64,000 nt of DNA from Paralichthys olivaceus (lineage: Eukaryota > Chordata > Actinopteri > Pleuronectiformes > Paralichthyidae). Numbering within the stretch: position 1 is the stretch's first letter; every line of letters begins with the position of its first letter. This document shows, piece by piece, positions 38,877 to 49,967 of the stretch. Position numbers and translations under genes: made by a program. Under the pieces are notes generated by a model, which ran no database searches, was not told the DNA's origin, and saw only the letters and a list, made by a program, of their open reading frames with translations. The stretch covers positions 3,909,001 to 3,973,000 of the forward strand of contig NC_091112.1 in assembly GCF_024713975.1 (NCBI RefSeq). Direction: 5' to 3'.

Positions 38877-41800
38877 TTAACCTCTATGACAATTACGCTG
38901 TCTCCAATGTGGTTTTGGCTTACGCTCCGCAGGTAAATCCATTTTAGGAAGAACAGCTGGATGTGCAGCTGTTGTTTCCCGATCTGACCCAAGAGTTGTT
39001 GAGTCCGGTGCAGGTGCTTCTTCAGCAGTTGGTTCCAACTCCAACCCAGGTGTTGTGGAGTCTGGTGCAGGTTCAGCTGTTGTTTCTGAATCTGGCCCAG
39101 GTGCTGCTTCAGCTGTTGTTTCCATCTCTGGCATGGGTATTGCTTCAGCTGTTGTTTCTAAATGAGATCCAGGTGTTGTTGTGTCCAGTGCAGGTGCTTC
39201 TTCAGCAGTTGGTTCCAACTCCAACCCAGGTGTTGTGGAGTCTGAAGCACGTTCAGCTGTTGTTTCTGAGTCTGGCCCAGGTTCTGCTTCAGCTGTTGTT
39301 TCTGAATATGATCCAGGTGTTGTGGAGTCTGGTGCAGGTTCAGCTATTGTTTCTGAGTCTGGCCCAGGTCCTGCTTCAGCTGTTGTTTCTAAATGAGATC
39401 CAGGAGTTGTTGTGTCCAGTGCAGGTGCTTCTTCAGCAGTTGGTTCCAACTCCAACCCAGGTGTTGTGGAGTCTGGTGCAGGTTCAGCTGTTGTTTCTGA
39501 ATCTGGCCCAGGTGCTGCTTCAGCTGTTGTGTCTGAATATGATCCAGATGTTGTGGAGTCTGGTGCAGGTTCAGTTATTGTTTCGGAGTCTGGCCCAGGT
39601 GCTGCTTCAGCTGTTGTTTTTAAATATGTTCCAGGTGTTGTGGAGTCTGGTGCAGGTTCAGCTATTGTTTCTGAGTCTGGCCCAGGTTCTGCTTCAGCTG
39701 TTGTTTCTGAATATGATCCAGGTGTTGTGGAGTCTGGTGCAGGTTCAGCTGTTGTTTCTGAGTCTGGCCCAGGTGCTGCTTCAGCTGTTGTTTCTAAATG
39801 AGATCCAGGTGCTGTTGTGTCCAGTGCAGGTGCTTCTTCAGCAGTTGGTTCCAACTCCAACCCAGGTGTTGTGGAGTCTGGTGCAGGTTCAGCTGTTGTT
39901 TCTGAGTCTGGCCCAGGTGCTGCTTCAGCTGTTGTTTCTAAATGAGATCCAGGTGTTGTTGTGTCCAGTGCAGGTGCTTCTTCAGCAGTTGGTTCCAACT
40001 CCAACCCAGGTGTTGTGGAGTCTGGTGCAGGTTCAGCTGTTGTTTCTGAATCTGGCCCAGGTGCTGCTTCAGCTGTTGTTTCTGAATATGATCCAGATGT
40101 TGTGGAGTCTGGTGCAGGTTCAGTTATTGTTTCGGAGTCTGGCCCAGGTGCTGCTTCAGCTGTTGTTTTTAAATATGTTCCAGGTGTTGTGGAGTCTGGT
40201 GCAGGTTCAGCTATTGTTTCTGAGTCTAGCCCAGGTTCTGCTTCAGCTGTTGTTTCTGAATATGATCCAGGTGTTGTGGAGTCTGGTGCAGGTTCAGCTG
40301 TTGTTTCTGAGTCTGGCCCAGGTGCTGCTTCAGCTGTTGTTTCTAAATGAGATCCAGGTGCTGTTGTTTCCAGTGCAGGTGCTTCTTCAGCAGTTGGTTC
40401 CAACTCCAACCCAGGTGTTGTGGAGTCTGGTGCAGGTTCAGCTGTTGTTTCTGAGTCTGGCCCAGGTGCTGCTTCAGCTGTTGTTTCTAAATGAGATCCA
40501 GGAGTTGTTGTTTCCAGTGCAGGTGCTTCTTCAGCAGTTGGTTCCAACTCCAACCCAGGTGTTGTGGAGTCTGGAGCACGTTCAGCTGTTGTTTCTGAGT
40601 CTGGCCCAGGTGCTGCTTCGGGTGTTGTTTCTGAATATGATCCAGGTGTTGTGGAGTCTGGTGCAGGTTCAGCTATTGTTTCTGAGTCTGGCCCAGGTGC
40701 TGCTTCAGCTGTTGTTTCTGAATATGATCCAGGTGTTGTGGAGTCTGGTGCAGGTTCAGCTGTTGTTTCCGAGTCTGGCCCAGGTGCTGCTTCAGCTGTT
40801 GTTTCTAAATGAGATCCAGGTGCTGTTGTGTCCAGTGCAGGTGCTTCTTCAGCAGTTGGTTCCAACTCCAACCCAGGTGTTGTGGAGTCTGGAGCACGTT
40901 CAGCTGTTGTTTCTGAGTCTGGCCCAGGTGCTGTGTCAGCTATTGTTGTTTCTGGTCCAGGTTCTGCTTCAGCTGTTGTTTCTGAATATGATCCAGGTGT
41001 TGTGGAGTGTGGTGCAGGTTCAGCTATTGTTTCTGAATCTGGCCCAGGTGCTGCTTCTGGTGTTGTTTCCAACTCTGGCATGGGTATTGCTTCAGCTGTT
41101 GTTTCTAAATGAGATCCAGGAGTTGTTGTTTCCAGTGCAGGTGCTTCTTCAGCAGTTGGTTCCAACTCCAACCCAGGTGTTGTGGAGTCTGGAGCACGTT
41201 CAGCTGTTGTTTCTGAGTCTGGCCCAGGTGCTGTGTCAGCTATTGTTGTTTCTGGTCCAGGTTCTGCTTCAGCTGTTGTTTCTGAATATGATCCAGGTGT
41301 TGTGGAGTGTGGTGCAGGTTCAGCTATTGTTTCTGAGTCTGGCCCAGGTGCTGCTTCAGCTGTTGTTTCTGAATATGATCCAGGTGTTGTGGAGTCTGGT
41401 GCAGGTTCAGCTGTTGTTTCTGAGTCTGGCCGAGGTGCTGCTTCAGCTGTTGTTTCCAACTCTGGCATGGGTATTGCTTCAGCTGTTGTTTCTAAATGAG
41501 ATCCAGGTGTTGTTGTGTCCAGTGCAGGTGCTTCTTCAGCAGTTGGTTCCAACTCCAACCCAGGTGTTGTGGAGTCTGGTGCAGGTTCAGCTGTTGTTTC
41601 TGAATCTGGCCCAGGTGCTGCTTCAGCTGTTGTTTCCAACTCTGGCATGGGTATTGCTTCAGCTGTTGTTTCTAAATGAGATCCAGGTGTTGTTGTGTCC
41701 AGTGCAGGTGCTTCTTCAGCAGTTGGTTCCAACCCCAACCCAGGTGTTGCTGCAGTAGTTGATTTCAAATCTGGCTCAAGTGTCACTCTGTCTGGTGTAG

Positions 41801-43171
41801 CCACTCTTTCCGCTGTTGTTTCTGAGTCCAGCCCAACAGTTGTTTCAAACTCTAGCTTGGGCATCGCTTCAGGTGTGATTACTGAATCAGGTCCAGGTGT
41901 TATTTTATCTGTTGCAAGTGTTGCTTCACCTTTTGTTTCTGACTCTGGCCCAGACACTCCTTCAGCTGTTGTTTTTGAATCTGATCCAGAAGTTATTGAG
42001 TTTGGCTCAACTTTAGTTTGTGCTTGTTCAGTTGTTGATGATGTTGGCTTGGGTTTTGGCTCAGTTGTCACTTGTATGTTCCTTCCACCATCTCCTGTTT
42101 GTCCACCATCTCCTGTTTGTCCACCTTTTATACAATTGCAGGGTTTGAGTTGAATGATGTTTTTAATAAGTTCAGCACTCGGGAAGTTCATGCTTAGGAC
42201 TCCTAAGCAACCTTGGTATGAGGAGCTTTTCTTATGTTGTACCACAAAGCTGTTAAGCTGCGGGTTAAGTGTTCGAGCCAACTTTTTTGGACTGCTGAGA
42301 AGTGATGCTGCACTGTCAGTCAACACAATATGTTGACCACAGAGTTGTGACATGATTTTCCTGATTTTGGCTTCCACAGCGATCAGCTTCTTATTTTCAA
42401 AGAACATTGACTCGTGGTTTTCTATGCCACGATAGTATGTGTCACTGTGGATAAGAACAATATTTCCCCTCACCTGTTGCATGGTCGGGATTGAGGACTG
42501 AGTCCATATCTTATTTCGGTTCTTGTCAATCAATTCCGTCATCAATTTTGTGACTTTGCTCTTGTATAGCCCATGTAATGTTACTTTTACAAGCACAGTC
42601 TCACTTCTGTGGATGTTTAAGAAGTGGAAAATAACCTTAAGTACTTCATCTAAATGAGAATGTTGCCAAAACATCCAATGACTATCCCGGATATAAAGAT
42701 AATTTTTGGATGACCAAATCCCAACATGCAAATCAAAATAACGCACTCCCATTTTGAGTTGGTTGTCCAAGGTCCAAACTTGACATTTAGCAAGAGGTCC
42801 TCCGTGTAATGATAAGCTTTCGTGTGTTCCAGGTATGGAGAGAGCAGATATGAGGGTCTCATTAGGCACAGACTTCATCCAGTCCAGGTTATAAAGTCTT
42901 GGATTAATGGCTGGGTCATCATTGAAACCTGTTCCTGAGCCCGAACAGGAGTTTATTATTCTGGTGGAGGAAAAGACATAATCATATTTCTGAATTTCCA
43001 AATTTTAACAAAGTTTCAATCATTCTTTACAAATAACATATAAAAACAGAAATGATGAAATAATAACACAATAATTCGATAAAGCACATTGTTCTATGTA
43101 CAACACAAATTGTACTATGTGCTATGTTCAACTTACATCAAGGAAAGCCACAAGTAATCATGGTTCTCCAT
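38877..43171 (-). CDS. PI-PLC X-type domain protein with giant Thr/Pro/Glu repeat tail
   Basis: Two coding exons on the minus strand: 43137-43171 (ATG at 43169-43171, donor GTAAGT) and 38877-42960 (acceptor CCTCCACCAG); 1,372 residues. The short first exon gives MENHDYLWLSL and the join adds III, a possible though short signal peptide. Residues about 30-290 match bacterial-type phosphatidylinositol-specific PLC domains of fish: SIPGTHES (candidate catalytic His58), MGVRYFDLHVG (Arg85, Asp88), RDSHWMFW (second His106), ETVLVKVTLHG and LGVLSMNFPS. These enzymes cleave phosphatidylinositol or GPI anchors through two histidines; activity here is inference. A GGQTGDGGQTGDGG hinge precedes about 1,080 residues of ETTAEAAPGPDS / STTPGSYS / LELEPTAEEAPAL units rich in Thr, Pro, Glu, Ala and Ser. 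Such a tail resembles secreted mucin-like stalks. No transmembrane segment follows it. Confidence 0.82.
38955..41770 (-). repeat. Coding tandem repeat (minisatellite) of the PLC-like tail
   Basis: The array is about 2.8 kb, entirely in frame with the minus-strand gene. A marker block (plus strand ggttccaactccaaccc or one-base variant) recurs 11 times at 39031, 39211, 39442, 39847, 39991, 40396, 40540, 40858, 41158, 41545 and 41725. All spacings (180, 231, 405, 144, 405, 144, 318, 300, 387, 180) are multiples of three. Smaller sub-units of about 30-50 bases coding ETTAE-centred peptides make up each block. Confidence 0.95.
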
Positions 43172-44226
43172 AATTGTTTTTGATGTCCAACCTGTATGTT
43201 CCAGTAATGATTTGTCCAGCTGTCTTTCCAAGATATGTTTACATCTTTGTCTCACCCATGGAGCTTTTTAACTGTGAACATGACTGGGACGAAAAAGACA
43301 GTTGTCTCCCTTGGAGTCAGTTGCTGTAACTGTGAGCAGAAAGATAGAGTTTCATTTGCATGGTTATTCTCTCTAATCTATTGTTTTGAATGAGGAGAGA
43401 GAGTGAGAATTGTGTATGCAGCCATACTTTATGAGCAAAAGTATGAGGACACATTTGTCGAGTTTGGTTTGGTGCTGCTTTTAGTGGTTCAAATTTTTAA
43501 AGCACTTTTTTGTAATTCTTTTTAAATGGGCTTATACGATACAGTCCTTTTTTATATGTGGGGTCATATACATGTTTTCAAAACCTAAGATTTGTCTTTT
43601 CTTGTTTTATTATTACTTTTTTATTTGTTTCATTATTGTCTACTTTATGTAGACCTGGAGTCAGACCTTATCTCCCAAAATGAGGACCCAACTTTGCTTT
43701 TCCTCTTGTGGCTGATGCCTGCAGTCATGTTACACAATCTTGGAGAAAGCCTGAGGTGCAGAGACAGTTATGAAATGTTTAATGATCGCATACAGGAGTA
43801 ATATTTAGGTTTGCACAGGCATCAGGCATCCACATGTTTCATCATTTTGAACGTTTTGTCGTGCCTTATGAAACAGGCTAAATGGGTTTGTTCTCTTTTT
43901 CCACATGTTAAATACTCACTGTGCCTCTTTCCTCTCTGTGGTTGGTTGAGCTGCGCTGTGACGCCATCCTCCTCCTCCAATAAGCTTGTATCTGGCCTCT
44001 GCTGATCCTCTTCCGGCCACCTGTTGCATCTTAGTGCGAAAGGTTATCTGCAGAACCATGATCAGATAAGACTTTAACCTGTGCTAGTGGTATTTCACAA
44101 CAGGAACTATCAGATAATGATAAATAGCAAGAGTGCTTTTGATCTGCAAGAGGCCCAATTGCTTCTAACACCCACGTCTGCACCAGCTTTTTGCCCCGGA
44201 GCTAATCCCTTCTTTGTCTTTACAAG
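43172..44226. promoter_or_regulatory. Divergent intergenic region between the PLC-like gene and oscp1
   Basis: The region lies between two gene starts pointing away from each other, about 1.05 kb apart, so it must hold both promoters. It is AT-rich without a CpG island. No TATA or other element can be assigned with confidence. Confidence 0.45.
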
Positions 44227-47200
44227 ATGTCTGTGAGAACTCTCCCCCTGGTTTTCATTAATCTTGGTGGGGAGATGATTTACATACTGGACCAACGCCT
44301 GCAAGCTCCCAACACGTCTGATGACAATTCAGAGAAAGGTAGAGGTAGATAGAGACCTGACAGGCTTGATAGATGTGTACGTGTTTCGCTCCCACTCATC
44401 CCTCCCCCTGACAAGCTGTAGCAGTCAGATGTTAGCTTATAAACCAAGCATGTGCATCTCATATTTCCATTGCGCAACACCCCGAATGCCTCTTCTTTCT
44501 TCTCTTGCAGGAGTGTGGTCAGAAAACGACAGAAAAAGAGGTATAAATACCACACATCAGAATATTGTTGTTTATTCAGCTCGGTGTGCCACTAGTTTCT
44601 ACTTTTAGTTCAACATAATTGGTTGTGAGATGTAGAAATAGTCTTGGTACAACATTATATTACAGCTTACAATATAATTCTGATGTATGCATGGTACTAG
44701 TGTAAGAAAACAAGAGTATGGGGAACAAGGAAAAGAAAAAATTGGCATTTTAGAGGAAAGAAGATATAAATTATGCTCATAAGCATTTATGTAAGTTGGG
44801 TTTGACTTTCTAACATTGTATGTTACCCAAACTGCAGCAAGTTACAGGAGGAAAGGGTTAAGAAGGTTAAGGAAGTTAAAGGAACGGATGTGTGACATGG
44901 TCTGATCAACAAAGCTCCATCTTCAGCAGGAACTGGCATTTTGTTAGCATCTGAAATTACACAGTTAAATGCAGGCTGCATTGTTTCCATGGTGCTTATG
45001 CATTTCACATGAATCAGTAACTTAATTCATAAATTCAATAAATCGGTGAGGAACAGCAAACCTAGTTTAACACGCTAGCAGTTAGCGTAGCAGTAGATTG
45101 ATTTATTAATCAATATAATAGAAGAATAGAAGATTGTCAGAGAGAAGTATCTTCATTTAATTAGGTCTTAGTCAGCCTGAAAAGACTTTATGATCTACAA
45201 CATATTTTGACAGGCAACCATTTTCCTTGATGTTTGTCTTCGATGCCTTTTAATAACATATACAATAAAATAAAAGCTCCAATGGTAAGTATGACCCAGA
45301 ATAACCACTTTGCTTTTCTGTCCCTCTCCTGTTCAAAGTTATGAATGACATCGTGGGAACCATGTTTAGCAAAGCATTCATCGATGAACTTCTCAAACCT
45401 CAGCAGCTGTATTCTCACAGGACACTGAAGACTGTGCTGACTCGCTTAGCACACGCCTCCATCATGAGGTTGAACCCCGCCAGCATGGATAGGGTATGTG
45501 CCGGACACCAGATCAGGGGTTGAAACTCGCTCAAGTCCCTTAAGACTCAAGTACAGTTGTCAAGTAAAGTCAACAACAGGTCAAGACTGAAATCCTCACT
45601 TCCATGACTTAATTCGGACTCGAACGCTGCTCTGAACTCTACACACCCCTGATTCTAGATACCTTTCAAGTGCTGCATTTTCATCGGTGCATCAAATGTT
45701 ATGTCTTCGTTCTTTGTTCTTCCCTCCTGCAGCTTTACGAGCTGATGGTTATGGCGTTCAAATACCAAGTCTTCCTTTGTCCACGGCCAAAAGACTTGCT
45801 GCTCATCTCATACAACCACATAGACACCATCAGGGAATTTGTCAAAGATACTCCGGTGGTCGTGAATCAAGTGGACGAGACACATAGGAAGATAATTGAG
45901 GTGCCATTGTCTTTCATTACCATTTTCCATTTCTTAACTGAAATCCTCCAGTGTACTGCGTCTCCACTGCTCAGATACTCAGACATGTTGCCTACAGTAG
46001 TTTAAAGAGTCTGTACAACAGCAGGTATTTTGACATGTTAATGTAGGAAAACAGCAAGTGTCAAGTGATTGTTAAATTTAATTTTGACTGTGTGACAGTC
46101 AGTCAGAAGTAAGAACAGCCTGAACTGAAGCATCTAAGTGGAATCCAGTCATCAGTCATGGTGTCATTTACATCTGTACTTAACCTACAGCGACACGTTG
46201 AAGCGTGTGCTGTTAAAAACACCCTGTGTAACCTGTTCTTGTTCTTCTCGGTGCAGGTATACTCATCATTATCAGAAGGTGAATTCCAGCTTCTCAGACA
46301 AACTCTGCTCATATTTTTTCAAGACATGCATGTTCGCGTGAGTCCTCTGTCATTACCTAATCAAGTGAAAGTAAGTTACAACAACTTCTTTTTCCCCAGT
46401 CACATTTTTTTATGATCTTTTCCTCTCAGGTGTCACTTTTCCTCAAGAATAAAGTCCAGAATCCCAACGGACGTTTTGCCCTTTCGACCTCAGGTCCAGT
46501 GCCTCATGGCATAGATGTCCCAGGGTTAATTAGGTGGGCAGACAAAAACTAACAATCAGTGTCAGACTCATGCATGTGGATATTGATGCTTTGGATAAAC
46601 CACAAAGTTTTGTATTTTTACTCAAGTTTTTCGCGGATGAATCAGTAATAGGAGCCTCCAGCACAACTTACAGAACACAACTCTCGTATTTATTCTCTTA
46701 CCGACCATAAGAACTATCTCAATATTCCAGAGTGACGTCATTCTCTTCCTGTTTCTACAGGACGTTCAACACTAAGGGCAAAGAAGTGAGACGTAGCCAG
46801 TTCCCCACTGGAGGAAGTTACAGCAGCGCCATCAGAGAGGGATGTTTTGAGCTGCATGGAGACAGAGTCATCAGACTGGGCAGGAACATGTATGTGGCGT
46901 GTGTGAGGAATGCATCATTGAACTCATGCAACAGCACATGCATGAACTAAACCACAGCACGTGTTTAATGGATTAACAGGTACACGGTGAACCATCCCGA
47001 GGAAACACACACATCCAAGGCTCCGTCTGTCAAGGTAGTGATGTGCAGACATTTACATCACTAATCAAGCTAATTCATTGTGTTATCATGAACTTGAGAG
47101 TTTGCATGTTTCAGGTGTCATATGAATATTGGTGCAGTATAAAAAGGCTTGAACACACCTGAAAGCTTCACACATCACCCATGGGATGTAACTCTGTACT

Positions 47201-48317
47201 TTTACTCTCCATTACAATCAGTTTTACTTATTTCATGAACTATACCAAGGCTTTCATTTATTTGCCTTTTCTTAATTCATATTTAATTTCCATATACTCA
47301 TAAATTATTGTACAAAACATCAGCAAGTTCCATCTAATATAACATTTTGTTGATTGAAATACTTCTGTTATTTATATTCCTGTTTCTCTCACCTGTAATG
47401 TCCACAGTCTTTCTGTTCTGTTGATTTCAATTTTTGCCTTTTCTGCTTTTTGAATCCCTTTTATTTCCAGATGTTTTCTTTTCTGTTTTATTACATGTGC
47501 ACCATCATGCTTAATCTATGTACATGGAAACTAAGCTTATCCATGAACTTTGTACAATTACAAATGTGATAAATAAATTCTAATTTCTTATCGTTAAACT
47601 ATATGATCAGTCTATAAAACATATTGCTAACTATTATTTGACTATTGAATTAGATTAGTACAATACTCTTTCCACCACTGCACAGTTTTTATCTTCTATC
47701 AATTTGGCATCTGATTGTTGCATTATATCCAGAGTACTTTTGTTTAAACATTTTCTTTCTGTTTTCTTCTAACCGTCCTGCACATCGTGCTGCAGACAAA
47801 CGACACCCCCAACCTGCTGGCCAAGGAGGAGCTGAACCTGCTGGCTCGTCTGATGGGCAGCGTGAAGGCTGAGAACAAGCCCAAAGCTGAGACGGGCTTC
47901 AGGATCAACCTGTTCACTACAGACGAAGAGGAGGAGGAGGCGTGAGTCTTCGTCTTCGCTCATTCTCATGCAGTTGATTTTAATTCCCACAAATATGTTT
48001 TTCATTCTCGGTTAACAGGGGGGACATCAGTGGAGCTGAGCAGTCCATGTTTGGAGTGATCAGTATTCAGGCGATGAAGGTGATGTAACACTGCAGAATG
48101 ATTTTAGTTATCTACTGTCTGTAGATTACTAAGAGGATCTACAAGCTGATTAAAACATATATGAAACAGTCACTGATCAATTCATTTTTGGGTTCAGGAC
48201 GAACAGGCTGCCTCTGAGCTGGCTCGAATCGCCGGACAGTTCACAGAACAAGAACAGCCTGAAACCCTCGGCTGTAGCAAAGGAGACGACCTGCTGGCCA
48301 TGATGGATGACCTCTGA
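44227..48317 (+). CDS. oscp1: Organic solute carrier partner 1 (OSCP1)
   Basis: Eleven coding exons on the plus strand: 44227-44338, 44511-44540, 45339-45493, 45733-45900, 46257-46337, 46430-46533, 46761-46889, 46980-47034, 47796-47941, 48019-48079, 48198-48317; 386 residues, near the human length. Start MSVRTLPLVFINLGGEMIYILDQRL matches the family N-terminus. Other hallmarks are LAHASIMRLNPASMDRLYELM, AFKYQVFLCPRPKDLL, FQLLRQTLLIFFQDMH, FELHGDRVIRLG, LAKEELNLLARLMG, FRINLFTTDEEEE and the end KGDDLLAMMDDL. OSCP1 was first described as raising organic-solute transport in transfected cells and is linked to cilia and testis; the molecular activity is unclear. It has no transmembrane span. Exon 2 is a 30-base microexon. 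The exon at 45733 has a weak GTGCCA donor, and failure to splice there adds about 34 residues before a stop. Confidence 0.94.
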
Positions 48318-48820
48318 GATGAGCTTTCATTGGGTGATCACTATTACTGGTGTCATTGAAGTTCAAATAAGATTCATCATTTTAACTTCATGGCCTAAAT
48401 GACTGATGCCAACTCAATGCGTCTCGGGTACAATCGCATTTTGTTTTAATATCATATATCACTGAGATCTGTGAGCTTGTGTTAATATAATCTGTGAAAT
48501 ATGCATTTGTTAGTTTGTTAGTTTCAGGATATCCAGTGATCCAGTAAGAATATCGGATTTTAAATTACAAGCTATTGAAACACATTGATTGGACGACTAA
48601 TTAATATGTTTGCTGGTTTGTAATAATTGTATGTTTCCCATAAAGCCTATATATTTATATTTTTATGATTGTTTGTTGTCGCTTTTCCATATAATACAGA
48701 CATGCAGTAGTGTGAACAGAGTTGGTGATGATTTAATTTAAGATTTAGGTTTGATAAAAGATTCAATTGTATTATTGTGATGATTATCATTATTTTATTG
48801 AGGGAAATAGTAAAAATAAA
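48318..48820 (+). other. oscp1: oscp1 3' UTR with candidate poly(A) signal
   Basis: This AT-rich segment follows the TGA at 48315-48317. AATAAA is present at 48815-48820, just before the TG microsatellite and the lsm10 promoter. Confidence 0.5.
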
Positions 48821-48874
48821 ACACTTGTGTGTATCTGGTTGTTCTCGGGACCAGCCTGCAGAGGGCGGTGTTTT

Positions 48875-48879
<5 letters not shown>

Positions 48880-48905
<26 letters not shown>
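48880..48905. repeat. TG microsatellite
   Basis: A pure TG run follows a T homopolymer between oscp1 and the lsm10 promoter. Confidence 0.9.
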
Positions 48906-49250
48906 ATGCGTAACAAGTGACGCAGGGTAACGACGTCATCACGCTGCCGTTTCCTCGGTGACGGCGCTAAATGCGGAAAAAGCAACGTGTTGACAACGTC
49001 GCTTTTCTCCCGACGCTGGATTTACGCAAGAAACGGAGCGTTGAGTGGCGCAGGAGAGCGATTCACAGAACACGTGGGCGGGAAGAGTTTGATATTTTTT
49101 ACCTTCCAGAGGATCCGACTCCATGTGGCTGCTGCTGAAGCTAACAGCGGAGCTAGCAGAGGAGCTAACTGCAGCAGACGTGCACAGGTTCGATTCCGTC
49201 ACTTTCCCTCTGGACCACAGGACTGAGAACTGAGGTTCTGACGTCAACAG
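48906..49250 (+). promoter_or_regulatory. lsm10: lsm10 promoter and probable 5' UTR exon
   Basis: This CpG-rich block contains gacgtcat near 48932 and tgacgtca near 49238, both CRE-like. It is the only promoter-like sequence between the oscp1 end and the lsm10 coding exon. The coding exon starts after a clear acceptor (TCCTGCAG at 49929), so a non-coding exon should end in this block. The exact donor is uncertain; CACAG followed by GTTCGA near 49188 is one candidate. Confidence 0.45.
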
Positions 49251-49929
49251 GAGGAAACTGCTTTCTTTTTAACAGCTTCAGAGACAGATGTTGTTTACAC
49301 CGTAGACATAAAGGACAGATGTGTCCTCAATCAATCAATCGATCAGTCAGTCAATCAATCAATCAATCGATCAGTCAGTCAATCAATCAATCGATTAATT
49401 GATTGATTGATTGATCCAGTTTCATTTTTGTAACTCATGTACACAAACCTCAATGTGTCTCATACATTATTAACAGGGATCCTCTGTTTATTAAGAATAT
49501 TAATAATGTAAACAAATCTTCCATGTCATGTGACCCACTGACTCCAGACCAGTGCTTTATTGTATTGTTAACGTTGTTTAACAGCTTAACATCAAATATT
49601 GTCTACACCTCAGACATACGGCACGGACGTGTCCTCTGTTTAAAAAGAATATTAGTCAAACAAGCCAGTGCCGAGTTGTTTTATTAACCTTGTAGTAAGT
49701 TTATCAATTCAGTCTTTCGTGTCCTGCATTTGGAAATCCAGCAAAAACACCTTCACTCCTCAGCAAAGACATATGACAGATTCAAAATGAACACACCGTG
49801 ACACAGCCATTGTTTAATCATCATCATTCCATCAGCTCGAAACTTCATGTGTTTTAATTATTATTATTATTCTTGATTTCCACTGGTGGTGGATTACCTG
49901 GTCTAAGCTGACTTCCTGTTGTCCTGCAG
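49251..49929 (+). other. lsm10 5' UTR intron
   Basis: This interval precedes the acceptor TCCTGCAG. It carries the CAAT/GATT tetranucleotide array described separately. No coding content was seen. Confidence 0.5.
49322..49415. repeat. CAAT/CGAT/CAGT tetranucleotide array ending in an inverted repeat
   Basis: Repeated caat units interspersed with cgat and cagt form two similar blocks. The right end turns into attgattgattgatt, the reverse complement of caatcaatcaat, so the tract can snap back into a hairpin centred near 49392. Confidence 0.85.
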
Positions 49930-49967
49930 GTTTCCCTGACGTCTGGACATCATCTTCATCTCAGGCC

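Noticed and set aside
38963..41758. 931-codon plus-strand open frame as a gene
   Set aside because: It lies wholly inside the coding repeat of the minus-strand PLC-like gene and its Leu/Gln/Val pattern is the reverse complement of the repeat codons. It has no non-repeat domain.
38955..41770. CRISPR-like repeat array
   Set aside because: Repeats are contiguous, in-frame coding units of variable spacing with no unique spacers, in a eukaryotic genome.
42961..43001. MEIQKYDYVFSST as the N-terminus of the PLC-like protein
   Set aside because: The bases before 42960 form a polypyrimidine tract and AG acceptor, and an upstream 35-base exon joins in frame.
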